In this document: positions 53,334-62,424 of the stretch, piece by piece
Layout of the letters: each line of letters starts with the position of its first letter
Position numbering within the stretch: position 1 is the first letter of the stretch
From: an uncultured bacterium
GTDB taxonomy: Bacteria; Bacillota_I; Bacilli_A; RFN20; CAG-826
DNA length: 64,000 nucleotides
Reading direction: 5' to 3'
NCBI GenBank assembly: GCA_949296775.1
Contig: CASFQA010000001.1
Span: forward strand, 556,533-620,532
Notes under the pieces: generated by a model
What the model saw: only the letters and a program-made list of their open reading frames with translations
What the model was told of the DNA's origin: nothing
Databases searched by the model: none
Made by a program: the position numbers and the translations under genes

Positions 53334-54212
53334 TCATTTATTGATGGTTTCAAGGGTCGCTTCCAATAGTTCCTTGGCCAAAGGGGGCTTATCGTCTAGT
53401 AAGATGGCGAGGGCCATGATCGAGGCGTAATACTCGTACTTATCCTCCTCTTCCCCCGCTAGAGCCCGCAGTTCCGATTCCGGATGGGCGGCGAAGTAAT
53501 GGCATATCTCATAATCCCGGCCGATCAGAGAGTATTGCTTATCCAAGGCATGCATCATCTCGTGAAGCACGACGAAGGAAAGGGGATCCACCTCGAACCC
53601 ATAGGCGGCGAAATGGCGCCGTCTCCTTTCCAGCACAGCCGGATCGGAGAGGTTTTCGACGTTGAGGAAGATTAAATGGAGCATGCCCAGGTGATCGATG
53701 TCGGTCCCCAATAGATTACCGTCTTGAGCGGTCCTGGCATAAACCCGCCGGAAATAACGGATTAAGAACTTCTTCGCATCCGCCCTTCGAGTCGGCTTAA
53801 CGAAGGCCAATCCGAAGCGTAAGGCGATCTCTTCCTCTTCCAATCGATCCATCAAGGAGGAAAAACCATCGACGCTGCCGAGGAAGTCGATGAAGCCGGC
53901 TAGCTTAGGGAAATAGCTCAAAACCTTGATGACCCCTTTGTATATCGAAGACCCTTGTTCGGGGGTAAAGCCTAGGAAGGAGGCGCAGTTAAGGAGGTTA
54001 TGCTCCATCAAGGCATCGGAATAGTCCGTCCCTTTTTCTAAAAGCGAAGCAAATCTCGGGGCTCGCTCGATATCGGCTCGTTTTATCTTGGGGACGAAAG
54101 CCAGCGGGTCATCGCGGTCGTAATAAAAATCGAGCCGTTCCCGTTCAAAACTCTCGTATAAGCCAATGCTATTTGGTCCTTTGCCGATCCGATACGTTTT
54201 GCCGATTGCCAT
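53334..54212 (-). CDS. Predicted zinc metallopeptidase (HExxH)
   Basis: 292 residues, soluble. The motif SFVVLHEMMHALDKQY near residue 220 is a classical HExxH zinc site, and a downstream Glu (EDKYEYYASIMAL) could be the third ligand, as in M48/ImmA-like gluzincins. The N-terminal two thirds are helical and unassigned. Leaderless start: GATAAT is six bases before ATG 54212, with TTGCAA 16 bp further up. With the membrane protein that follows it might form a regulated-proteolysis pair; this is inferred from the operon only. Confidence 0.75.
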   Translation of the reverse strand: MAIGKTYRIGKGPNSIGLYESFERERLDFYYDRDDPLAFVPKIKRADIERAPRFASLLEKGTDYSDALMEHNLLNCASFLGFTPEQGSSIYKGVIKVLSYFPKLAGFIDFLGSVDGFSSLMDRLEEEEIALRFGLAFVKPTRRADAKKFLIRYFRRVYARTAQDGNLLGTDIDHLGMLHLIFLNVENLSDPAVLERRRRHFAAYGFEVDPLSFVVLHEMMHALDKQYSLIGRDYEICHYFAAHPESELRALAGEEEDKYEYYASIMALAILLDDKPPLAKELLEATLETINK

Positions 54213-54597
54213 GCGGATATTATCTTCGATTATGCCCTATTTGCAAATGGCCAAGGAACGTCTCGATCCCCAATTCGCCTCGATATCTATCCTCCGCGAA
54301 TTTTCAGGATATCCGGTCGATATAAGCATTCGGGACGCTATTTGCTTTTAAAGGGATTCAGCCTTCTTGGACGCGCCGCTTAACGAAGAGGCTGATCGCC
54401 ATGTTAAGCGAAAAAGGCCGAGAGACAAATAGTCTGCGCCCTAGCGATTAAGTTCCGCATCGATCGGATCATGACTTTGCACAGGCCAAAGAGCATCCTA
54501 CCTAAGCGAATCGATCGTCAGGAGATTGATAATAAAGACGAGGGGGTAGTTATTCGAGAACCGCCAACAAAAACCACGCTTGGGAAACCAAAGAAAA
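54213..54597. other. Intergenic region, nothing recognised
   Basis: About 380 bases between the peptidase promoter and the end of the lipoprotein gene. No supported reading frame, terminator or repeat. Confidence 0.4.
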
Positions 54598-56469
54598 CTA
54601 ACCAAAAATGCGTTTCGTTGGATCGACCAAGGTTTCAACGGCTTCTTCAAGAGCGGCTTTCCATTCGTCGCGGGTGGTAAGCGGTTCGCTAGAATCGAAG
54701 TAGCCTTGCATAAGAGCCCGACCGATGTTTTCGCCCGGGGTCCAGTAGAGGGATTCGACGACCTGGGCTTGGAAGGCGCCGTAGGGCTCTTGGGCCAATA
54801 GCCCGGTATAGGGAGCGCTAAGCGTCTCTAGGAAACGGGGGTCGCCGCGGGCCTCTGAATTAGTAGGAATCATCGATCGCTGTTCCCAACGGAGCAATTG
54901 GGCTTCCTCGCTGGTGAGAAGTTGCGCGACTTTATGGGCCGTCGCTTGTTCTTCCTCGGTAGCCCAAGAGTTGACGACGTAGAGCTTGGAGCCGATGAAG
55001 GAAGCGAGTTGGCAAGCGGTCTCGACGCCGGTGTCGAGGGTGCTATAGAAGGTCGGGAGCTTGGTGGCGACGACATTGCGCTCGCCCCAGTTCTCGGCCA
55101 ACGTATCGTAAACCCAAGTTCCGGAGATGACGGCCTGAAGTTCGCCGCTAGCGGAATAGGCAGATATGGTGGTGTTATCGCCCTCAATCAAGGTTCCGTC
55201 CTCGACATAGGGAACAATCAGGTCCGAGAAATCCTTAGCGACCTGCGCGCCCTTGTCGCTGGCCCATTCCATGTCGTAGACGACTTCGTTTTCGTCGTTG
55301 TAGTGCCAGCCAATGCCCTTCTCGGTGCCGAAGACTTGCGGCGACATAAAGACCGAGGCGGAATAATAGCCGTTGTCGAGGTCGAAGAGGACCTTCTTGC
55401 CTTTGGATTCGGAAGTGGCAAGGAGGCTTTCCATCGAGCCGGTCTGCTCAGGGGTAAAATACTCGTTGTTGTAGTAGAGGAAGTAGCCGTTATCGACTGA
55501 GACCGGATAGGCGTACAGGCGGTCGTCTATCTTCGCGGACTCAATCGCCCTAGGGCCATTGGTCTTCGCAATTTCGCTGGCAGTTTCAGCTGGGACTGGC
55601 GCGATGCAATCGTATTTAGAACATAGTTCGTTAAAATAGGTATCGGAGTCGAAAATGAGAGAAGGGTAATCGTCTATATATGGATTATTGAGAAAGTTCC
55701 ACATTGGGGAATCCTCATAACCCCAAACCTCATATTCAATGGTTTCACCTGGTTCGGCGTTGGCGTTATAATCGGATAACACTTTATCGATGACCGATAT
55801 TTCCTCGGAAGGAGCCCAGATCGTGAATACCCTCTCCCGCCAACCGGCATAGAGAGTCAAATTCCTAGTAACCGTGGAATAGAGATTAACGGGGGTCGAA
55901 AGGTATGGATCGATATACCACCCATCAAAGACAAATCCTTCTTTCTTTGGCGAATCCGGAAGGTAATAGTTAAGGATTCCCTTGTCTAGGATTTGAACCG
56001 GATCGATGGCGGTCCCGCCGTTGGTCTCAAAAGTCAAAGTCCAGTATTTAGCTTCATAGAGGTCGCCGTTGATTAGATCGTGAATCCATTGCTCTTCATC
56101 GCCTTCGTAATCAGGGTGGTATTTGATGTATATCTCATAAGCCGAGAGGCCATCCTCACCATCGGCGCCTTGGGTGCCGTTTTGCCCATCCTGCCCTTTG
56201 ATGTTGCCTTGCTTAATCCAACCAACGCTGGTCTTTAGATAGTAATCCCAGGTTTCGGTATCGATATAAGAGTCACCGACATATCCCAGCGCATCCGATG
56301 GTGCACCCACGCCTGTCAATAGGCTTGTGCCATCTTTGCCAGGTTCACCATGCGAACCGGCCTGCCCCGGCTCGCCCTGCGGGCTGGTTGATCCGACTTG
56401 ACCAGCACAGCCAATCAAAGCCAAGGCCAGACATAATGATGTTAAGAAGCCAAACAATCTCTTTCGCAT
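54598..56469 (-). CDS. Modular lipoprotein: collagen-like, InlB-like and sugar-binding (SBP_bac) domains
   Basis: 623 residues. Signal peptide MRKRLFGFLTSLCLALALIGC with lipobox. Residues ~25-45 and ~95-110 are collagen-like Gly-x-y runs (GEPGQAGSHGEPGKDG, GQNGTQGADGEDG) around a GDSYIDTETWDYY module. Next comes an InlB/Flg_new repeat (WTLTFETNGGTAIDPVQILD...FDGWYIDPYLS...LTLYAGW, ~140-215). From ~220 on there is a family-1 solute-binding protein (FTIWAPSEEISVIDKVLSDY, YPSLIFDSDTYFNELCSKYD, ALMQGYFDSSEPLTTRDEWK). Binding proteins normally attach by a short linker and have permease genes beside them; here the spacer is long and no permease is present. GGAGG precedes the ATG. Confidence 0.85.
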   Translation of the reverse strand: MRKRLFGFLTSLCLALALIGCAGQVGSTSPQGEPGQAGSHGEPGKDGTSLLTGVGAPSDALGYVGDSYIDTETWDYYLKTSVGWIKQGNIKGQDGQNGTQGADGEDGLSAYEIYIKYHPDYEGDEEQWIHDLINGDLYEAKYWTLTFETNGGTAIDPVQILDKGILNYYLPDSPKKEGFVFDGWYIDPYLSTPVNLYSTVTRNLTLYAGWRERVFTIWAPSEEISVIDKVLSDYNANAEPGETIEYEVWGYEDSPMWNFLNNPYIDDYPSLIFDSDTYFNELCSKYDCIAPVPAETASEIAKTNGPRAIESAKIDDRLYAYPVSVDNGYFLYYNNEYFTPEQTGSMESLLATSESKGKKVLFDLDNGYYSASVFMSPQVFGTEKGIGWHYNDENEVVYDMEWASDKGAQVAKDFSDLIVPYVEDGTLIEGDNTTISAYSASGELQAVISGTWVYDTLAENWGERNVVATKLPTFYSTLDTGVETACQLASFIGSKLYVVNSWATEEEQATAHKVAQLLTSEEAQLLRWEQRSMIPTNSEARGDPRFLETLSAPYTGLLAQEPYGAFQAQVVESLYWTPGENIGRALMQGYFDSSEPLTTRDEWKAALEEAVETLVDPTKRIFG

Positions 56470-56485
56470 TTTCTGCCTCCGTTAT

Positions 56486-57603
56486 TTAATCAAAGTACTC
56501 TTGATATGGATTCATCAAATTGCTATAGGTCAGTTCAGGGTTATTTATCCGCAACCCCTGCAGAATATTGTTTTTAACCCCGGCTTTTATTACGTATTTC
56601 TTAATCAGTAAGCCAGTCTTCGAAAGGCCGAAAACATTGCTATTAACTATCAGGCAGTTCTGAAAGAAAAGAAACAATCCTTGCTGTTTTCTCATTCGAT
56701 CGTTGGTGGGCCGATCAAATAGAAAAACTTCTGGCTTAAGATTATCCAAAATCCAATCGAAATCACAACAAAACGAAGTCGCCGACGACCCACTGCAGCG
56801 GAAAGGAACGATCTTTTCTTCGAGACATATCACTTTCATATTGCGGATTATGTCGTTAATCGCCGGCGAATCCTCAAGCAAAGGATTGTCGCCGATATCT
56901 TTGATACCAATAATCGCCGAATCCCAATTGCAAAAACGATAAGGCTTGTCGCGCCTAATGGCGAAGGTGGCCGCCACCAAGGGGCTATGGGTAAAATCGA
57001 CAAGGGGGCTGAAACTAATGGAATGTTGCATCCAAGAAAGGAAATCGTAATCGAAAGCCGCTGGTGTTTGTCTGGCTCTATTATAAGAGTCGGACTGACC
57101 GCTTTTATCGTATAAGCTCATTAAATCTGAGCCGTCGAATTTTGCACAAAAATTGTCTATTTTGACATCTCGAAACGCCGACGGGACTAAGCCCAATCTT
57201 TATTCTCCTGCCCTCGAAAATAGATATTTTTCTCCTTGGATAGATTAGCCAATTCGTCAAAGGCATTGATTTCCTCGTCGGGGAGCTGAAGGCACTGCTC
57301 GTATCCAAACTCCTCAATCAACGCTCTATAAAGTACCAATAGAATAAATCGAGCCTTAACCTTGGTGATTCGTGGGTTGGAATTGCCATCAAATGGCCGA
57401 AGTTTTTCGCTTAATTTCAAAAGTTTGACCAACGAGTTCAATTCGGGTGACCAGTGCTCGGGCGTGAGCCAAGTCCAAAAACGCCTATAATTTGCCTCGG
57501 TCATCGATTCGCAATCAAAGAACAAATCGAAATATTGAGCACATTTTATCTTCGCGATTTCGTCATCAATCTTTCTCTCAATTTGAAATGTTTCGTCGCG
57601 CAT
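56486..57603 (-). pseudogene. FRG-domain protein, split by a frameshift
   Basis: Starts MRDETFQIERKIDDEIAKIK (AAGGAGG ahead) and runs to NIYFRGQENKDWA, then a stop. In another frame LGLVPSAFRDVKIDNFCAKF continues to 56486. One added G at the CCC of 57192-57194 (GGG on the coding strand) restores FRGQENKDWGLVPSAFR, the Phe-Arg-Gly signature of FRG domains. It then has SFSPLVDFTHSPLVAATFAI, the usual middle of this domain. FRG proteins occur in phage-defence and toxin contexts; the biochemical role is unresolved. It sits between two modular lipoprotein genes in one leftward operon, which is unusual. Confidence 0.85.
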
Positions 57604-57638
57604 TCTCAAACCTCCTTGCTGCAAATAAGCGATATAAC

Positions 57639-59897
57639 TTAAGGCATCGCAGTCTGGCTGCCGTTTTCGAAAGATGGCAAACCAGCCGGGACGGGAAATG
57701 TCCCATTCGCCGCATCGAAATCGGTGAAGTCCCAAAGCGAGGGATCCCACCCCAATGTATCGGAGAAGAATTCCTGTGTTACCACATCAATGGAAGAGAT
57801 AAGAGTACCATCCTCATTCTTGGTTCCGTTGAAAACATCAGGAAGAATAAACTCGCAAAGATAATGGCAATTGGCAATTTCGGAGAAAGAGACTGAGCCA
57901 TAAATCGGGCCGATGTCAGCGTTCGTGCTATTTACCGTAATTTTGCAGACCGCCAAAGAATCCGAAACAATCAATTCAGAAGCAACCCCGACGAGGCCGC
58001 CGACGCGAGAAGAGCCGGTGACATCCCCGGAGTTGGAGGAGGACTCGATAGTTGAGTATTCATATGCGTACCCGACCAGGCCGCCGACGCTATCGGAGCC
58101 GGAGACATTCCCGGAGTTGGAGGAAGACGTGACGGTACAGCCACCCCCGACGAGGCCGCCGACGCTATCGGAGCCGGAGACATTCCCGGAGTTGGAGGAA
58201 GACGTGACGGTACAGCCAAAAGCATCCCCGACCAGGCCGCCGACGTAAGAATCCCGATCCCCTGCCCGTTCCACCGAGACCGAGGAAGAAGCATCGACGT
58301 TTACGCCACTGAAGTCTGCATAAGAAGCAGCATAACCAGCTACTACGCCGGCGCAACTTGCATCTTGATTGGACAGAGGGTAGGAGGCGACGATTTCCGC
58401 GCTTTGGAAATCGAGGTTCGAGACGAACGAACCGGAGAAATATCCGAACAGGCCAAGGTAGTTGCCGCCGCTTTCGGTGATGGATAAACCTATGATTGAA
58501 TGGCTGCACCCGTCGAACGAGCCGGTGAAGGGGTTTTCCTCCGTTCCGACCGGAGTCCACTCCCCAGTGAGGGTTACGTCATTCATGAGGCGGTAATTCC
58601 CGTCGAGGTCTTCGGACATCGCGCGGAGCCCAGCATCGTCGTATACCGGGATGAAATAGAAAGCCTCCAGCACCACTTCCGATGTAGCTATGTCCCACGG
58701 CGCGAGGCCTTTGCCGGCCTCATCCGTGATCTGCCGATCCCCATAGTACCAGCCATTGAAGTTATCGCCAGTCGGAACCGGGAGTTTAAACTCCTGACCA
58801 TAAGTGAGGGTAACTGACGTCTCTTCCGTATACCCTTCACCTGAGTCGAAATAGACAGTAGTCTCCACTGCCTTCCAAGCGGCAGTCAGTCTAACGTCAT
58901 GAAGCCAAAGATATTCTTGAGCAGTAATCAAATTATCCTCTTGGTCGAACCAACCGAGAAATTCGTAACCTTCTCTTACAGGCGTAAAAAGAAAGATGTA
59001 TTCTCCGTAAGGAACCTCAGTCTCTTCGGTCAGCCCATCGTAACCGATATCATACGTTAAGCGGTATGAGTCCTGCCGCCAAGCGGCGATTAGGGTGCAG
59101 TCCTCATCAATCGACCAAGGACCGTCTTCTACCGATTCATCGCCATAGGTCCAGCCAAGGAAAACAGCATCGTCTTTGATTGGGACTGGCAAAGTTACGT
59201 CATCACCATAGGAGTAATCGAATTCGGTCTGCTCAAGATATCCCCCGGTCGAATCGAAAGTAACGTGATAGGTATTTGCCTTCCAATTGGCGGTAAGCGT
59301 CATGTCCTCAGTAACGACATAGCCGGCGAAAGACCAAATCTCGCCTTGGTAGGTCCAACCATCAAACGTATATCCCTTTCTTTCCGGATCTACTGGCTTG
59401 CTGGCCTTGCCGAGGTGCTTAACCTCTTGCGATTCGACCTGCTGCTCGGTTCCGGTCTGAAAGGAAACCGTGTGATATACGGTCGAGAGATTCCCGTTCG
59501 CAAGATCCTCTAACCATTCCTCAAGAGTCCCCTTATACTCGGGATGTTCCTCACAATAGAGTTCGTAGGCCGATTTCCCGGCTTCGCCAGGTTCTCCTTT
59601 GTCCCCTTGTGGGCCTTGCTCTCCGGTTTCCCCGTTCTCGCCGTCGGCGCCATCTTGCCCCTTGATGTTGCCTTGTTTGACCCAACCGGAATTAGTCTTA
59701 ACGTAGTAGTCCCATGTCTCGGTGTCGATGTAAGAGTCACCAACATTCCCTAAAGAAGCGACAGGTTCCCCTTTGCCAGTCAGCAGGTTCAAACCGTCAG
59801 TTCCAGGTTCTCCTTGCGGGCCAGTTGAACCGACTTGACCAGTGCAGCCGACTAAAGTGAAGGTCAAGAAAAGAAATAACGCCGCAATCTTCTTCAT
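57639..59897 (-). CDS. Modular adhesin lipoprotein: collagen-like, four InlB-like repeats, GLUG repeats
   Basis: 752 residues. Signal peptide MKKIAALFLFLTFTLVGC. The first ~130 residues match the start of the 54598 protein: GQVGSTGPQGEPG, GDSYIDTETWDYYVKTN, NIKGQDG, collagen-like GETGEQGPQGDKGEPGEAG, and SAYELYCEEHPEYKGTLEEW. Four InlB/Flg_new repeats follow (each ending in a Gly-Trp or Ala-x-W such as TLTANWKAN, AAWRQDSY, AAWKAVE). Then come GLUG-type repeats (EDLDGNYRLMNDVTLTGEW, SVGGLVG x3-4). This is a surface adhesin architecture. AAGGAG precedes the ATG. It is the first gene of the operon with the FRG and sugar-binding genes. Confidence 0.85.
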   Translation of the reverse strand: MKKIAALFLFLTFTLVGCTGQVGSTGPQGEPGTDGLNLLTGKGEPVASLGNVGDSYIDTETWDYYVKTNSGWVKQGNIKGQDGADGENGETGEQGPQGDKGEPGEAGKSAYELYCEEHPEYKGTLEEWLEDLANGNLSTVYHTVSFQTGTEQQVESQEVKHLGKASKPVDPERKGYTFDGWTYQGEIWSFAGYVVTEDMTLTANWKANTYHVTFDSTGGYLEQTEFDYSYGDDVTLPVPIKDDAVFLGWTYGDESVEDGPWSIDEDCTLIAAWRQDSYRLTYDIGYDGLTEETEVPYGEYIFLFTPVREGYEFLGWFDQEDNLITAQEYLWLHDVRLTAAWKAVETTVYFDSGEGYTEETSVTLTYGQEFKLPVPTGDNFNGWYYGDRQITDEAGKGLAPWDIATSEVVLEAFYFIPVYDDAGLRAMSEDLDGNYRLMNDVTLTGEWTPVGTEENPFTGSFDGCSHSIIGLSITESGGNYLGLFGYFSGSFVSNLDFQSAEIVASYPLSNQDASCAGVVAGYAASYADFSGVNVDASSSVSVERAGDRDSYVGGLVGDAFGCTVTSSSNSGNVSGSDSVGGLVGGGCTVTSSSNSGNVSGSDSVGGLVGYAYEYSTIESSSNSGDVTGSSRVGGLVGVASELIVSDSLAVCKITVNSTNADIGPIYGSVSFSEIANCHYLCEFILPDVFNGTKNEDGTLISSIDVVTQEFFSDTLGWDPSLWDFTDFDAANGTFPVPAGLPSFENGSQTAMP
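58081..58217 (-). repeat. Exact 62-bp tandem repeat inside the adhesin gene
   Basis: 58081-58142 and 58156-58217 are identical over 62 bases at a 75-bp period, encoding TVTSSSNSGNVSGSDSVGGL twice. The identity implies recent duplication or ongoing gene conversion, so copy number may vary between strains. Confidence 0.9.
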
Positions 59898-60100
59898 AAC
59901 TCTAACTCCTTAATAGAGATAACCCAGTACGTAGAACCAGACCGAAACGAAAGCAAAAACGAATATGAGTTTATCGACTTAACGACATCAGGAAGCCCAT
60001 TCGTTTTCATCTCAACTTTCCTCTACTGATGAAGATGATTGTAGAGAGAGAGAGGGAGAGAATCAAGTCAAGCCGAGAGTCATTCCGGCAGCAAAGCAAA
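59898..60100. other. Promoter region with GA-rich tract
   Basis: Between the adhesin start and the ATPase stop. There is a GAGAGAGAGAGGGAGAG simple repeat at ~60040-60060. No gene seen. Confidence 0.5.
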
Positions 60101-61426
60101 TCACCACCCGTTCTCAATCAACTCCGCCAAATAGATCGGACAATAGAATATAGCCCCATCATTATGGAGATTCGCTTCAGACAAAACGAGAGGGACAACA
60201 TTAGGGTATTTGTCCATCAGATTATCGAGAGCCTTATGTTTGGCATAATCCGCCCCCGATTTGACTTCGATCGCGGTCACGCCGAAGGAAGTATCGACTA
60301 AAAAATCGATCTCCCCGATATTCTTATCCTTATAGTAAAACGGCTGGATCGATCGGGCACTGAGCATCGAAGCCACAAAGTTTTCATATAAGCCGCCTTT
60401 GTTTATCGAACTATCGCCACCAATCATTATCGCCTCCCGGTCCCGGCGGGGGAAAGCGGTTAATAGCAGCCCGACGTCATTTAAGTAGAGTTTGAAATTA
60501 TTCTTTTCCTTCGATAAGGCAATCGGCGATCGAACTTCATTGGCTATGTAGCAAGGGTAAGCGACTCCGGCCTCCGCCAGCCAAAGAAAGGAGTGCTCAT
60601 ACCGGTCAAACTTCATCTCCTTATTGAACAAGGTGAAAATGAATTTTCGGTTCTGCTTGTTAATCTGAGTCGCAATATTGTCGTAAATCGAGATGATATC
60701 CAAACGACGATCAAGTCTCTCATACTTAGTGAAATCCTTTTTATAGGCCGAAACAATATCTTTCTGGCGCCGATATAAGGAATTAAGATTCTTGTTGGTG
60801 ATAAAATTGACGACCGCTTCCGGCATGCCGCCACATCCAAGATAATAATGGAATAGGTTCAAGGCCTCTTGATGAACCGAGGGCTCAACTGGGTGACGAT
60901 TGGCAAAACAATCGCGAAGATGCGAGGTTTTCGGTTCGCTTAACCCATAGGCATTGGCAAATTCGAGAAAGGTAAGGGGGAACATATCCAACTGAGATAT
61001 ATAGCCAACTGGGTAGGATTCAACAGAAGCGAGTTCCACCCCTAAAAGCGAACCGCTTAGGACATAACGATACGACCCCTCCGCAACCAAAAACTTAATT
61101 TTGGTTATCATCGATGGGCAAACTTGGATTTCGTCAAGGAAAATAACCGATTGTCCTTTAATCAAAGGCACTGGCGAAAGCAAAGAAAAGCGGCTGACAA
61201 TCTCCTTTGGGTCATAGAGGCTAGAAAAGGAGGCAGCTTGTTCAGGGTGGTTTAGAAAATTAAGTTCGAAGCACGGAACTCTCAAATCGGCAAGGACTTT
61301 ACGAATCGTGTAGGTTTTGCCTACTTGGCGAGCGCCAAGCACCAATAAGGCTTTCTTGTCTTTATCAAGGGAATTAATCCGTTCTTTGATTGTTTTTTCG
61401 CAAAATCTTTCCACTGTTTTTGCCAC
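60101..61426 (-). CDS. DUF4143/AAA_14 ATPase with three 33-bp-phased upstream repeats
   Basis: 441 residues. Walker A GARQVGKTYTI (residues ~31-41), Walker B SVIFLDEIQ (~93-101), sensor region RYVLSGSLLGVEL. A central helical bundle follows, then DUF4143 with a PD-(D/E)XK-like core IGEIDFLVD...TAIEVKSGADY. Function unknown for the family. The start is GTG 61426, eight bases after TAGAAT (61440-61435), with TTGAAA 17 bp further up, so leaderless. The nearest repeat ends only 7 bp upstream of the -35 hexamer, a position typical of an activator or of a repressor that blocks polymerase. It is monocistronic and intact. Confidence 0.92.
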   Translation of the reverse strand: MAKTVERFCEKTIKERINSLDKDKKALLVLGARQVGKTYTIRKVLADLRVPCFELNFLNHPEQAASFSSLYDPKEIVSRFSLLSPVPLIKGQSVIFLDEIQVCPSMITKIKFLVAEGSYRYVLSGSLLGVELASVESYPVGYISQLDMFPLTFLEFANAYGLSEPKTSHLRDCFANRHPVEPSVHQEALNLFHYYLGCGGMPEAVVNFITNKNLNSLYRRQKDIVSAYKKDFTKYERLDRRLDIISIYDNIATQINKQNRKFIFTLFNKEMKFDRYEHSFLWLAEAGVAYPCYIANEVRSPIALSKEKNNFKLYLNDVGLLLTAFPRRDREAIMIGGDSSINKGGLYENFVASMLSARSIQPFYYKDKNIGEIDFLVDTSFGVTAIEVKSGADYAKHKALDNLMDKYPNVVPLVLSEANLHNDGAIFYCPIYLAELIENGW

Positions 61427-61434
61427 CTTGCCGA

Positions 61435-61463
61435 ATTCTATCGACTATTGCTAAATATTTCAA
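61435..61463 (-). promoter_or_regulatory. Promoter of the 60-kb ATPase gene
   Basis: TTGAAA (61463-61458), 17 bp, TAGAAT (61440-61435), eight bases before the GTG start. Confidence 0.75.
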
Positions 61464-61470
61464 TATATTT

Positions 61471-61546
61471 GCCCCGTTTTTCTAAACTTATTCCACTTAT
61501 TCTGCCCCGTTTTACGCGGCTTTTTTGTACAATTTTGCCCCGTTTT
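61471..61546 (-). repeat. Three GCCCCGTTTT repeats spaced exactly 33 bp
   Basis: The core GCCCCGTTTT starts at 61471, 61504 and 61537 (coding strand AAAACGGGGC). The spacing is 33 and 33 bp. Each is flanked by A/T runs; the intervening sequence is not conserved. It lies just upstream of the ATPase promoter. Confidence 0.95.
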
Positions 61547-61590
61547 TCTTGGCTTCATTTCCATCATTCACGGGTCCATAACCATAGGGA

Positions 61591-62184
61591 TTATAGCTTT
61601 TCACTTTGTCGTCCCGCCCCGAAGGGACGGGGTTCATCAAGCGCGTGCTCTTGCTTGAACTTCTTGTTGTTCGCCACTAGCTCAACGAAGGTGACCGGAC
61701 GAAAGCCATTGATGTCGGCCCCGGCATTTAGAACCCGTTCCCTTTCGACTAAAGCGGGCCAATAGTCGATCCCGGTGTCATTATGGATATGGCCATGGAT
61801 CATGAAGACATTGGAACGATGCTCATGGTAATAAGAAAGCATCGGGTAATGGGACATGATGAGGACATGGGCCCCGTCATTTACCTGCGCATAGTCGGCG
61901 ATGGAAACAAAGAAGTCCCTGGCCCCGGGGGCGTTAAGCCAGGAGCGGTCGTGGTTGCCGACAAGAAGGTGCTTCCGCCCTTTCAATTGGCTTAAGATGC
62001 CAATCGGGTCAAGGCAGCGATATAGCAAATCCCCGAGGATATAAACCCGATCATCGTCATTGACCCTTTCGTTCCAATTGGCGATCAAAGCCCGGTCCAT
62101 GGTCTCGGCGTCGGGGAAAGGCCGGTCGCAGAAACGGATGATGTTCTGATGGCCAAAATGGGTGTCGGCGATGAAATAGTCCAT
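61591..62184 (-). CDS. Calcineurin-like metallophosphoesterase
   Basis: 197 residues with all metal motifs: DTHFGHQN (D-x-H), GDLL, GNHDRSW, SHYPML and HGHIHNDTG. This is the small bacterial MPE family (PF00149) acting on phosphoesters; the substrate is not evident. The start is ATG 62184 (AAGGAGGG ahead). The last 10 residues run into a region (RPFGAGRQ) with no recognised motif. The stop lies next to the repeat array of the neighbouring ATPase, but the two genes are separated by it. Confidence 0.9.
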   Translation of the reverse strand: MDYFIADTHFGHQNIIRFCDRPFPDAETMDRALIANWNERVNDDDRVYILGDLLYRCLDPIGILSQLKGRKHLLVGNHDRSWLNAPGARDFFVSIADYAQVNDGAHVLIMSHYPMLSYYHEHRSNVFMIHGHIHNDTGIDYWPALVERERVLNAGADINGFRPVTFVELVANNKKFKQEHALDEPRPFGAGRQSEKL

Positions 62185-62424
62185 AGGCGTCCCTCCTTGA
62201 CTTGACTATACAAAAAGTATTAGTTCAAATCAATATATGTCTATATCTATTTTGGGCTATTTCCTTTCAAGCGTCACAATGGGAGCGATGAATTGCTTCT
62301 GCCTCTCTTCGGAATCGGCATCATCGCCTTCGATATCTATTGCCTATTTTGGGGTCGCTTCAAAAAGTCGATTTATCAGCAAGTCGGTTCGGCCACGGGG
62401 GTTCTTATCATAAGAAGGCAATCA
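62185..62424. other. Intergenic region, nothing recognised
   Basis: About 240 bases upstream of the phosphoesterase and downstream of the second ATPase. A plus-strand frame (MLLPLFGIGIIAFDIYCLFW) has no start signal and overlaps the ATPase. No hairpin seen. Confidence 0.4.
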
